DNA of 64,000 bases from positions 248,001 to 312,000 of the forward strand of contig NZ_JAPHPW010000002.1 in assembly GCF_026241515.1 (NCBI RefSeq), in the 5' to 3' direction. The DNA comes from Vibrio sp. 14G-20. Lineage in GTDB: Bacteria; Pseudomonadota; Gammaproteobacteria; Enterobacterales; Vibrionaceae. This document shows, one piece after another, positions 44,002 through 52,062 of this stretch; the stretch's first letter is position 1; the number at the start of each line of letters is the position of its first letter. A program made the position numbers and the translations under genes. The notes beneath the pieces were generated by a model. The model was not told where the DNA came from. It ran no database searches and saw nothing but the letters and a program-made list of their open reading frames with translations.

Positions 44002-45090
44002 ATGCGCTCTTATTCTGGGTTCAAGAATCAAAGATTTAAAACCTATTTCGATAATGAAATTTACTTGCCGTACATAAATTTCATCTACATCCCGATCTCA
44101 ATATTCTGTGCATTCATCATCACTGACTACATCCACTTTGGTAGTGAGAGCCTTACACCTATCATTTTCCGAGTCATACTTTTTCTATTGATGATGGCTG
44201 CCGCCAGATATTGCATCACCAGCAAACCCAACGTTTTAGAACCCGTAGAAAGTACCTTCCTTGTAATTAGCTCGCTTTTTTTGGTCTATGTCGGTCGACT
44301 TGCGATTGAGTTAAACAACTTCGATTACCAAGGTGGCGTCATTCTCGTCATGATCTACATTGGTACGTTTTCACGACTGTCAGCCAAATACAGTATCTCT
44401 ACGCTGTCGTTTATCTTTTTGGCTTATCTCATCGGCCTTGCACCATTGCTTTATGAAGCAGAGCCAAAGAATGAAATAGAAACAATTTCCGTTTATATCT
44501 CGGCTTATATCCTAATCTCGGCGGCCTGTATAAGACGTGACTTGGAAGTACACAAACGTTTCGCTCAATCCGAGCAACTGCGCAAACAAGCGATTCAGCT
44601 TCGCAAGCAATCTAATATGTTTGAGGCCCTTTCTTATCAAGACGCGCTAACGGGCTGCTACAACCGCCTTTATCTTCATCAGGTGATAGAACCGAGCATA
44701 GACCGTCAACTATCCATTACATCGATCATGATAGATATTGATCATTTCAAATCGATCAACGACACCTACGGCCATCAAATGGGTGACATGGTGATAAAAG
44801 AACTGGCTGATGAGATTCAAAAACGACTACCTACCAGCAGTAACTGCTTTCGATACGGCGGTGAAGAGTTTTTGGTGATGGTTCAAGGAGAAACTAAGGC
44901 TTCAATTGAATCGCTCGTTAATTCCCTTTTAGAATCCCCTGCTCGCCTTAGGTTAGATGTAACGATTTCAATCGGTGTGAAACATGCCCCTCAAGCCCTT
45001 GGTTCTGTCGAGCAACTTATCGACGACGCCGACCAAGCACTGTACATTTCGAAGAAAGGCGGTAGAAATAAGATCACATGGTGTGATTAG
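44002..45090 (+). CDS. Membrane-bound diguanylate cyclase (GGDEF)
   Basis: About 362 residues from ATG 44002; a GTG at 43954 would add 16 residues, and neither has a clear ribosome binding site. Five to six hydrophobic segments span residues about 20-180. They are followed by a short helical linker and a GGDEF domain: DALTGCYNRLYLHQVIEPSI, DIDHFKSINDTYGHQMGD and the active-site GGEEF. An RxxD-type inhibitory site is not evident. The enzyme should make cyclic di-GMP in response to a membrane or periplasmic cue. Confidence 0.88.
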   Translation: MRSYSGFKNQRFKTYFDNEIYLPYINFIYIPISIFCAFIITDYIHFGSESLTPIIFRVILFLLMMAAARYCITSKPNVLEPVESTFLVISSLFLVYVGRLAIELNNFDYQGGVILVMIYIGTFSRLSAKYSISTLSFIFLAYLIGLAPLLYEAEPKNEIETISVYISAYILISAACIRRDLEVHKRFAQSEQLRKQAIQLRKQSNMFEALSYQDALTGCYNRLYLHQVIEPSIDRQLSITSIMIDIDHFKSINDTYGHQMGDMVIKELADEIQKRLPTSSNCFRYGGEEFLVMVQGETKASIESLVNSLLESPARLRLDVTISIGVKHAPQALGSVEQLIDDADQALYISKKGGRNKITWCD

Positions 45091-45147
45091 TCACCCAATA
45101 TTTCACGCGCCTTTGCGAATCATTAAAACAACCATAAACCCAATCAA

Positions 45148-45182
45148 AAAAGCCCCGAGCTTACTTAATGCTCGGGGCTTTT
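45148..45182. terminator. Strong bidirectional terminator
   Basis: AAAAGCCCCGAGC (45148-45160) pairs perfectly with GCTCGGGGCTTTT (45170-45182). It lies between the GGDEF gene and the convergent acetyltransferase gene. Confidence 0.94.
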
Positions 45183-45260
45183 GTCTTTGTTCTTCTGCTT
45201 TAAAATAGCTTCGTTAAGAATCTGCTACTCGGCAAAAAAACAGCATTCAACAAGAATCAG

Positions 45261-45806
45261 CTAAGAATACACGACGCTTGCTGTTTTCTGTTCAAGTTCA
45301 ACGGGAGAATTCCAAGAAATCACTTTCTCGTTCACTTGGCTGCCGCATGGTGCGTTCCAAACTTGCTCTAGTTCTTCTTTGCCACCAATCGCTTCATAAA
45401 AAGCAATCGCTTGGTGGTTCTCAGACATCACCTCGAGGTAAAGCCCTGAGTCCGAATAGTATTGTTGCAACCACTTCGATAGTTCAGACAATAAACGCTT
45501 GCCTACACCTCTACCGCGATAATTATTGTCAACGTGTAACGCATCAATGAACGTGCCACGCTCAAAGTTGTGATTACCAAACGCGCAGACGAAACCAACC
45601 AGTAGACCGCCTTCTTCAAGCAATAACACATGTTGGTTGAAAGGAGGATTAATCAAACGAGTCTGCCAAATAACAGATCTATCCTCCAAAACATCATTTT
45701 CTAAGTAATCATCAGCAAGAATGCCACGGTAATATAGCTTCCAGCTATCCGCGTGTAACTGGGCAATCCGCTCATAATCTTTATATTCAGCTACCTTAAT
45801 TTCCAT
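45261..45806 (-). CDS. GNAT-family N-acetyltransferase
   Basis: A 181-residue enzyme with the acetyl-CoA binding motif A NNYRGRGVGKRLLSELSKWL and motif B region YLEVMSENHQAIAFYEAIGG. The start at 45806 is the only good ATG before AEYKDYERIAQLHADSWK. The substrate is unknown; many such proteins acetylate small amines or antibiotics. It is divergent from the desaturase gene, with about 165 bp between them. Confidence 0.87.
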   Translation of the reverse strand: MEIKVAEYKDYERIAQLHADSWKLYYRGILADDYLENDVLEDRSVIWQTRLINPPFNQHVLLLEEGGLLVGFVCAFGNHNFERGTFIDALHVDNNYRGRGVGKRLLSELSKWLQQYYSDSGLYLEVMSENHQAIAFYEAIGGKEELEQVWNAPCGSQVNEKVISWNSPVELEQKTASVVYS

Positions 45807-45889
45807 TTATTAGCCCTTAGTACTTCCATTTATGACTTGCTACTACATTTCACACTACCTTTATACAATATTTAAGCAAAACATACTAA

Positions 45890-45938
45890 TACACGTTTAC
45901 ACTTTCAATATTGACTTACACGTGTACGCTGATATTCT
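45890..45938 (+). promoter_or_regulatory. Desaturase promoter with a palindromic operator in its spacer
   Basis: TTGACT (45911-45916), a 16-bp spacer and TATTCT (45933-45938) form a good sigma-70 promoter. The spacer begins with the perfect palindrome TACACGTGTA (45917-45926) and continues CGCTGA. An incomplete second copy, TACACGTTTACA, lies at 45890-45901, 27 bp upstream. The arrangement and sequence recall FabR-type control of unsaturated fatty-acid genes; that identity is inference from memory of the motif. Confidence 0.7.
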
Positions 45939-45972
45939 AGCGCACAGATGTAAGCCCAATGGAAATTTGCTA

Positions 45973-47115
45973 ATGAATAGTGCCGACAAACCATCAACAA
46001 AAAAGCCGCCATTAATCTGGCTCAATATTTTTGTTTTTTCTTCTAGTATGCTGCTTGCTGTTGTTGCGGCTCCCGTTTATGGCTACTTTTTTGGCTATGG
46101 TATGGAGCACTGGATATGGCTAGCGATCTGTTTTACTTTTTGTAACCTGTCTATCACGACAGGCTATCACCGCTTATGGTCTCATAAAGCGTTTGAAGCG
46201 CATTTAAGCCTAAGATTCCTGTTTGCTTTGGGCGGTGCATTTGCCCTCCAGAACAGCGCGCTACACTGGTCTTCTGACCACCGTGTGCACCACAAGCATG
46301 TCGATAACAACGACAAAGACCCATACTCAGCCAAACGTGGCTTCTGGTACTCGCACATTGGCTGGATGGTCCGTAATTACAACACAGCAATGTATACGGA
46401 CTACGAGAATTGCCGCGATCTGAAGAAAGACAAGATTGTGATGTGGCAGCACAAGCACTACGTTTTGTTGGCATTACTGATGAACTTCGGTGTTCCTATC
46501 GCTTTAGGTGTGATTTACGGTGATGTACTAGGTATGTTGTTAATCGTAGGTGCGGTTCGTTTGGTCCTTAACCACCACACAACATTCTTCATTAATTCTC
46601 TTGCTCACATCTGGGGTAGCCAACCTTTTACTGACAAAAACACAGCGCGTGATAACGGTGTGCTAGCAGTACTCACTTTCGGCGAAGGCTACCACAACTT
46701 CCACCACATCTTTGAGAACGACTACCGTAATGGCATTTACTGGTGGCAATACGATCCAACGAAATGGTTGATTAAGAGTGCTTCATTGATGGGCTTAGCA
46801 AGCAAACTAAAGAAAACGCCTCAAGCCCGCATTGAAAAGGCCGAAGCGACCATGCTACTTAAGCGCACACAGCAAAAAATCATGCACCGTGCCGACAAGC
46901 AACAAATCGCAGACAAGCTTCAGCAAGAGTTCGATGCACTCGTGTCAAATATGAACGAATATTACGAAGTTAAAAAGCAACTACTTGAAAGCAAGCGCGA
47001 AAACGTTGTGAAAAAATACGAACACTCTGTACTTAAAGTTCGTTACCAACAAATCAAAATGAACTTCGAACAACAGAAGAAAAATTGGGCAATGACGGTG
47101 GAACAGTACGCTTAA
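45973..47115 (+). CDS. Membrane fatty acid desaturase (acyl-CoA delta-9 type)
   Basis: About 380 residues from ATG 45973 (GGAAA upstream); the long N-terminal extension of the open frame covers the promoter and is not real. The three histidine boxes of membrane desaturases are present: HRLWSH, HRVHHKH and HNFHH. They bind a di-iron centre. Four hydrophobic stretches surround them. The C-terminal ~70 residues are a charged coiled-coil tail (QQIADKLQQEFDALVSNMNE), longer than in minimal desaturases. The enzyme inserts a double bond in saturated acyl chains, adjusting membrane fluidity, and is probably controlled through the operator at 45917-45926. Confidence 0.9.
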   Translation: MNSADKPSTKKPPLIWLNIFVFSSSMLLAVVAAPVYGYFFGYGMEHWIWLAICFTFCNLSITTGYHRLWSHKAFEAHLSLRFLFALGGAFALQNSALHWSSDHRVHHKHVDNNDKDPYSAKRGFWYSHIGWMVRNYNTAMYTDYENCRDLKKDKIVMWQHKHYVLLALLMNFGVPIALGVIYGDVLGMLLIVGAVRLVLNHHTTFFINSLAHIWGSQPFTDKNTARDNGVLAVLTFGEGYHNFHHIFENDYRNGIYWWQYDPTKWLIKSASLMGLASKLKKTPQARIEKAEATMLLKRTQQKIMHRADKQQIADKLQQEFDALVSNMNEYYEVKKQLLESKRENVVKKYEHSVLKVRYQQIKMNFEQQKKNWAMTVEQYA

Positions 47116-47258
47116 CCTTTTAATAACATATTCTTTTTTATCAAGCGCCTAGGCTAAAACTGTCTCGGCGCTTTCTTGTTTTTATGACCCTATTTGCGAT
47201 TTGGGTTGAATAAAAACTCTAATCAAAAATGGACCAATGTCAAATATCACACATACAG

Positions 47259-47280
47259 TGTAATAAAACGTTTTATTACA
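47259..47280. promoter_or_regulatory. Perfect 22-bp palindrome (putative operator)
   Basis: The arm TGTAATAAAACG is followed directly by its exact reverse complement CGTTTTATTACA. The AAACGTTT centre resembles LacI/GalR-family operators. It lies 95-116 bp upstream of the EEP lipoprotein gene, immediately before the CRP site. Confidence 0.75.
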
Positions 47281-47288
47281 TTACCAAC

Positions 47289-47304
47289 TGTGACAAGAGT
47301 CACT
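47289..47304 (+). promoter_or_regulatory. CRP-binding site upstream of the EEP lipoprotein gene
   Basis: TGTGACAAGAGTCACT matches nine of ten fixed positions of TGTGAN6TCACA. It is 71 bp before the start codon. Confidence 0.7.
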
Positions 47305-47374
47305 TACGGAATTTCATTTTGTAACATAAAATGCGCGCCCTCCTATTCCACGGACTACAAAAGCGAATCATTTT

Positions 47375-48796
47375 ATGAAAATGTTAAAAACATCACTAGC
47401 GCTAGCAATCTCTACTACCCTTTTATTCGGCTGCGGTGACGAAACAACTAATAACTACTACCCTCAAGAACCAACCGTACCATCTTCTACAGAAGCTAAA
47501 ATCGCCGTATTCAACCTGTCTTTTGACCGTTATACCTACGAAGATCTTGTAGCTGAAATGAAACTGACTAAGCCAGAGCAAGACGCATTGGTTGAAGGCT
47601 GGGAAAATGATACTTTGTCTGAAGAAGCCAAAGCCACCGCTCTTAAAGTAATCCAGATTCGTAACGTAGCTGCAATCATCCAGACTGAACGCCCAGAAGT
47701 AATCATGATGGCGGAGTTTAACAACGATGGTACCGCTGAAAATAACGATGCTCTTATCGGTTTCCGCTTGAACTACCTATCTGTATCTCAAAATTCAAAT
47801 AGCTTTGATCAAGACGGCACTCAGTTAGATCCAATCGTATTCCAGTACTTTGCCAACTTCGCGACCAACACTGGCCTTTTAAACGAATTTGGTTTTGACC
47901 TAGATAATGACGGTAATCCGGGGCAACTACCAGGCGATGCATGGGGCTTTGGTACCTACCACGGACAATATGCGTTCGCTCTAATGTCTATGTATGAAAT
48001 TGATCACGACAACATTCGTACTTTCCAAAAGTTCAAATGGAGCGATATGCCTTCGGCTACCATGCCAACTATCACCAACTGTAACGATTCTTGGAACCCT
48101 ATGCCAGATGGCATGGAGTGTGGTGACGACTGGTATACTGCTGAAGAGTGGGCAGAAGTTCGCCTTTCTTCTAAAAACCACGTTGACGCACCGATCCTAA
48201 TCCCTCAAGAAGACGGTACCTCAGAGACGATTCACCTACTTATGTCTCACCCAACGCCACCTATTTTCGACACGGGTAAGAACAAGGTTCAAAATGCAGA
48301 TGAAGTTAATTTCTGGGTCGATTACATCGAAGGTCAAAGCTACATGTACGACGATAAAGGCGTGACTGGCGGATTAAGTACAGACGCTAAATTCGTTGTT
48401 ATGGGCGACCTTAACGCTGACCCTCTTAAAGGTGATGGTGATTTGACAGCAATCAATGCACTGATGGACCACGACAAAGTTAACCGGTTAGCGACGTTCG
48501 GTCCATTAGCACCTGCCAGCCTTGGTGGCCCAGAATGTCTAGCTCTTGGCGAATGTAAAGAAGCAAACTGGGATACTCCATACCCTGGTCAAGTGACCAG
48601 CACGAGCGGACTACGCCTTGATCATGTTGTACCATCAGAAAACCTAACGATTTCAGACTCTGGTATTTACTGGCCAGCAACGTTCGAAGACGGCCGTCTA
48701 TTAATGAATGACGAGCGTGTAGGTAATTACGGAAACGGTAAGGACATATCTTCTGACCACCGTATGGTTTGGATTAAAGCAGAAATCAACAACTAA
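47375..48796 (+). CDS. Endonuclease/exonuclease/phosphatase-family lipoprotein
   Basis: A 473-residue lipoprotein; the signal MKMLKTSLALAISTTLLFGC places the lipid on Cys20. The EEP (DNase I-like) motifs are IMMAEFN (metal-binding Glu), VVMGDLNADP (catalytic Asp/Asn), RLDHVVPS and SSDHRMVW (C-terminal Asp-His). Family members hydrolyse phosphodiesters in DNA, phospholipids or inositol phosphates. Its export and lipid anchor suggest scavenging of phosphate or nutrients from extracellular substrates. Regulation by CRP and a palindrome-binding repressor is likely. Length exceeds small EEP domains, with insertions around residues 190-280. Confidence 0.85.
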   Translation: MKMLKTSLALAISTTLLFGCGDETTNNYYPQEPTVPSSTEAKIAVFNLSFDRYTYEDLVAEMKLTKPEQDALVEGWENDTLSEEAKATALKVIQIRNVAAIIQTERPEVIMMAEFNNDGTAENNDALIGFRLNYLSVSQNSNSFDQDGTQLDPIVFQYFANFATNTGLLNEFGFDLDNDGNPGQLPGDAWGFGTYHGQYAFALMSMYEIDHDNIRTFQKFKWSDMPSATMPTITNCNDSWNPMPDGMECGDDWYTAEEWAEVRLSSKNHVDAPILIPQEDGTSETIHLLMSHPTPPIFDTGKNKVQNADEVNFWVDYIEGQSYMYDDKGVTGGLSTDAKFVVMGDLNADPLKGDGDLTAINALMDHDKVNRLATFGPLAPASLGGPECLALGECKEANWDTPYPGQVTSTSGLRLDHVVPSENLTISDSGIYWPATFEDGRLLMNDERVGNYGNGKDISSDHRMVWIKAEINN

Positions 48797-48822
48797 TACT
48801 TTCGAATAAACTCTATCATCCA

Positions 48823-48851
48823 TGTCCGACTATTATAGTCGGGCATTTTTT
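48823..48851 (+). terminator. Terminator after the EEP lipoprotein gene
   Basis: TGTCCGACTA (48823-48832), TTA loop, TAGTCGGGCA (48836-48845), then TTTTTT. Confidence 0.88.
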
Positions 48852-48978
48852 ATTAAAGAGACTGGCTTTAATTATGGACTAAAATATCCATAGTAATTGG
48901 ATCTAGCCAATCTTTAACCCTCTCATTCAACTGCTTATATTAATTACACTTACCGAGTGGAACGCTGAGGAATAAAGA

Positions 48979-49269
48979 ATGAGCAAACTGACCATTATTG
49001 CAACGATCGTCACTAAAGAAGACAAAATTGAGCTTGTAAAAGCTGAGATGATTAAATTGATCGATAAAACCCGTGTCGAATATGGCTGTATTAACTACGA
49101 TCTGCACCAAGATAACAGTAACCCTACGCACTTCGTTTTTCATGAAAACTGGGAGTCTGAAGCTCATCTAGAGAAACACTTAGCTAGCCAACACATCGCC
49201 GAGTACATGGCTGCGACCGAAGATTGTATTGAAACCTTCGTGCTTAATAAAATGACACACATTGCCTAA
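48979..49269 (+). CDS. Putative quinol/antibiotic-biosynthesis-type monooxygenase (ABM domain)
   Basis: A 96-residue protein of the ABM/YgiN fold: LTIIATIVTKEDKIELVKAE, EYGCINYDLHQDNSNPTHFV and FHENWESEAHLEKHLAS. Such small dimeric ferredoxin-like proteins include quinol monooxygenases and haem-degrading enzymes; many are only predicted. TGAGGAA precedes the ATG. It is monocistronic, with a terminator behind it. Confidence 0.86.
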   Translation: MSKLTIIATIVTKEDKIELVKAEMIKLIDKTRVEYGCINYDLHQDNSNPTHFVFHENWESEAHLEKHLASQHIAEYMAATEDCIETFVLNKMTHIA

Positions 49270-49296
49270 CCAATCATTTAGTACTGATTCAATAAA

Positions 49297-49321
49297 AAAC
49301 CCTGCTCTTATCGCAGGGTTT
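49297..49321 (+). terminator. Terminator after the ABM gene
   Basis: AAACCCTGC (49297-49305) pairs with GCAGGGTTT (49313-49321). A second small hairpin (ACCCGC/GCGGGT) follows at about 49366-49385. Confidence 0.82.
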
Positions 49322-49421
49322 GTCTTTTCTAAAGGCTTGTATCTGCTTATTCTAACAATGAAAAAACCCGCCAGAGTAGCGGGTATGGTCAATAATCATG
49401 ACTGTCAAAGACAGATAGATA

Positions 49422-49582
49422 ATACCAATCGTAGTAAATAACTGTCAGCCTAGCTGGTTCAAAAACTCGATAACTGCGTTAGAATTTTTGATTGTAGAAT
49501 AACTACTTATCGAAAAATTCTGCCTTGTTCTCAAGTCTTTTTCCTGCGCTATTTCTATTCACTTACTTACTGTGATTGGTAT
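49422..49582. mobile_element. MITE-like non-autonomous repeat with terminal inverted repeats
   Basis: A 161-bp element bounded by ATACCAATC (49422-49430) and GATTGGTAT (49574-49582). The inverted repeats extend imperfectly to about 18-20 bp (ATACCAATCGTAGTAAATAA against the complement of the right end). Inside, AGAATTTTT and AAAAATTCT form a further hairpin. It contains no reading frame of note. Elements with such ATACCAATC ends are, to my recollection, common in Vibrio genomes. It fills most of the gene-free stretch 49270-49660. Confidence 0.7.
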
Positions 49583-49660
49583 AACAACCATCAATCTAAT
49601 ATTGAGTACCACTACAATGGCACTCTGACATTTCTTTTACTGATCGCTAGCACGGGGGCA

Positions 49661-50848
49661 CTAGTTAAAAGCACGAGCCAAAATGCCATTCCCTTGATAT
49701 TGGTAAACACTTGAATTACTACTTACAAAGACCGACTCTCCAGGCTTAAGAGAAACTGTACGTCCTTCTGAAGTCACGGCTGCCTCTCCTTCTACACAGA
49801 ACAAGATCTCTGCGCTACGTAAATACTGTGACTTACTCTCATCGGTCGCAGACAAGATATCAAAGCCAAAGTCATCCACTGGAATCGGATAGCTCATCTT
49901 GCCCTCTTTTAATACAGGCTTAAGGCGAATATCTTCTGGCTTAATCGGTTCAAAGATCGTGTTATCGATAAGCTCAGGAACATCTATGTACTTTGGTGTG
50001 AGGCCAGCACGCAACACGTTGTCTGAATTTGCCATGATCTCCAAGCCTGTACCTTGGACATAAGCGTGTGGGGTTTCTGCGAATAGGAACATCGCTTCAC
50101 CAGGTGCCAGTTCAACCGTGTTAAGCATCAATGGTGCAAACAAACCAATATCACCCGGATAATGTTGTTTGAACTCTTTGCTGTATTGCAGAGCTTCACG
50201 CCCCATGACCGTTTTAGCTGGTCGCGCATGCGCAGCATAAAGCTCGTTAAGTGCAGCATCTTTACGCTTACCTTCAAGCGACATAATTGCGCTAAAGAAA
50301 GACTTCAGAGAATCACTGTCGGTATTGGCTTTAAGTACATTAAGCTCAATCGCTAACGAAGGAATCTCCGCTTCTTCGAACAACGTAATAATATCGTCGA
50401 TTGGACGAAAGCCATTCATCGCTTTGTAGAACGTCAACGCATAAACAAGTTCAGGTTTGTGGTTTGGATCTTTGTAATTACGATTAGACGCATTCAAAGG
50501 GATACCAAGTGCATTCTCTCGCTCAAAACCTAACTCAGATTTACGCTTATTTGGGTGAACCTGAATCGACAACGGTGTTTCTGCTGCCAACACCTTAAAT
50601 AAAAAAGGTAGTTCACCGAAACGGGCCGCCGTGTACCCGCCTAAAACATCGATTCTATTTTCATCAATCATGTGAGAAAGCGGCTCACCGGTATCGCCTA
50701 CTTTTGAACAACCATTAGGATGAGCACCCATCCAAATTTCAGCTTGAGGCTCTTGTTTTGGGTTAACAATACCAAACAATTGGTTTATGGAGTCTTTGCT
50801 GCCCCATGCGTAGTTTTGGATAACGTTGTCGAGTTTGAATAGAGACAT
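49661..50848 (-). CDS. manA: Mannose-6-phosphate isomerase, class I
   Basis: A 395-residue zinc enzyme interconverting mannose 6-phosphate and fructose 6-phosphate. Signatures are YAWGSKDSINQLFG, WMGAHPNGCSK, SIQVHPNKRKSELGFE and the active-site stretch FAETPHAYVQGTGLEIMANS. It is the last gene of the mannosylglycerate operon, two bases after the glycerate kinase gene. It channels the mannose 6-phosphate made by MngB into glycolysis. A separate housekeeping manA may exist elsewhere. Confidence 0.94.
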   Translation of the reverse strand: MSLFKLDNVIQNYAWGSKDSINQLFGIVNPKQEPQAEIWMGAHPNGCSKVGDTGEPLSHMIDENRIDVLGGYTAARFGELPFLFKVLAAETPLSIQVHPNKRKSELGFERENALGIPLNASNRNYKDPNHKPELVYALTFYKAMNGFRPIDDIITLFEEAEIPSLAIELNVLKANTDSDSLKSFFSAIMSLEGKRKDAALNELYAAHARPAKTVMGREALQYSKEFKQHYPGDIGLFAPLMLNTVELAPGEAMFLFAETPHAYVQGTGLEIMANSDNVLRAGLTPKYIDVPELIDNTIFEPIKPEDIRLKPVLKEGKMSYPIPVDDFGFDILSATDESKSQYLRSAEILFCVEGEAAVTSEGRTVSLKPGESVFVSSNSSVYQYQGNGILARAFN

Positions 50849-50850
50849 AA

Positions 50851-52017
50851 TTACTTCTCATTAAAAATCTGGCCGCCAAGCTTGAGCGTGGCTGCGATAT
50901 TACGGGCACTACGAGTCAAGTTTTGGCTCGCTTCTGATAAAACTTGGTCTAAAGGCTGCGGTGAACGTACGGTTCCAAATAAGCTAGACATTGAGCCGTA
51001 AAGCTTTTCAACGTCTTTACCCAAAGATCCCGCGATCCCAATGGTTGGAATGTTCAGCTTTTGCGCTCGCTGTGCGATACCAAAAGGTGTTTTTCCTTGC
51101 AGAGTTTGGTTGTCCATCTGCCCTTCTCCGGTCACGACCAGTGAAGCACCTTCAAGCACCTTATCCGCATCTAAAGCGTCTAGTACCATCTCAATACCCG
51201 CTTTAATTTGGATATTGAATGCAAGACTTAAACCCAGTGGTGTACCACCAGCCGCCCCAAAACCAGCGGTGTCTCGATGATTAATTCTTGTATACGCTTG
51301 AGCGATATCGGCAAAGTGTCCGATGGCAGTATCAAGTTGTTGAACTTGAGTTTGTGAAGCCCCTTTCTGAGCACCAAACACGGCACTTGCTCCGCTTTCG
51401 CCACACAATGGATTATTCACATCGCACGCGACCACGAACGTCACTTCCTTACATCTAGGGTGCAGTCCATCAAGATCGATGCTTGCTAGCTGACTTAACG
51501 CGGCGCCGCCACCCGTTAACTCGTTGCCTTGCTGGTCTAGTAACTTGCCTCCCAACGCTTGTAAAATGCCAGCCCCCGAATCATTGGTGGCGCTGCCGCC
51601 CAGACCAATGATGATTTGTTCTACGCCTTTATCTAGCGCATCTCTAATCAGCAAGCCAGTGCCGTAAGACGATGCTGTGAGAGGTGATCTTTCTTCTACG
51701 GTTAATCGGTCTAAACCCGATGCTTGGGCAAACTCCACCAAGGCAGTGTTTACGCTTTTTCCATCAACTAGCTGCTCAAGTGAAGCCCAGTAAGCCGTGC
51801 ATTCACGTCCGATTGGATCCGTCGTTTGTAACCGTTGTTTCTTACCACTGAGCGCGTCTAGCAACACGTCTACCGTGCCTTCTCCACCATCGGCGAGTGG
51901 CATTTTCACAAACTCTGCGTGAGGGAAAACGTCAGTAAATCCACGCTCAATACAAGACGCAACTTGATGAGCGTCGAGTGATTCTTTAAACGAATCAGGG
52001 GCAATTACAATTTTCAT
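50851..52017 (-). CDS. Glycerate kinase (GarK/GlxK family)
   Basis: A 388-residue kinase. Hallmarks: MKIVIAPDSFKESLDAHQVA at the start, MPLADGGEGTVDVLLDALSG, IIGLGGSATNDSGAGILQAL and SLVVTGEGQMDNQTLQGKTP. Family members phosphorylate D-glycerate to 2-phosphoglycerate. In this operon it consumes the glycerate released from mannosylglycerate by MngB. It lies between mngB and manA. Confidence 0.92.
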   Translation of the reverse strand: MKIVIAPDSFKESLDAHQVASCIERGFTDVFPHAEFVKMPLADGGEGTVDVLLDALSGKKQRLQTTDPIGRECTAYWASLEQLVDGKSVNTALVEFAQASGLDRLTVEERSPLTASSYGTGLLIRDALDKGVEQIIIGLGGSATNDSGAGILQALGGKLLDQQGNELTGGGAALSQLASIDLDGLHPRCKEVTFVVACDVNNPLCGESGASAVFGAQKGASQTQVQQLDTAIGHFADIAQAYTRINHRDTAGFGAAGGTPLGLSLAFNIQIKAGIEMVLDALDADKVLEGASLVVTGEGQMDNQTLQGKTPFGIAQRAQKLNIPTIGIAGSLGKDVEKLYGSMSSLFGTVRSPQPLDQVLSEASQNLTRSARNIAATLKLGGQIFNEK

Positions 52018-52062
52018 TGTCGTTCACCATTCCCGCCCACCAAGGTGAGCGGGTTATCGAAA

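Noticed and set aside
45832..45972. N-terminal extension of the desaturase frame
   Set aside because: It overlaps a good promoter and operator, has no ribosome binding site, and the protein from ATG 45973 is complete.
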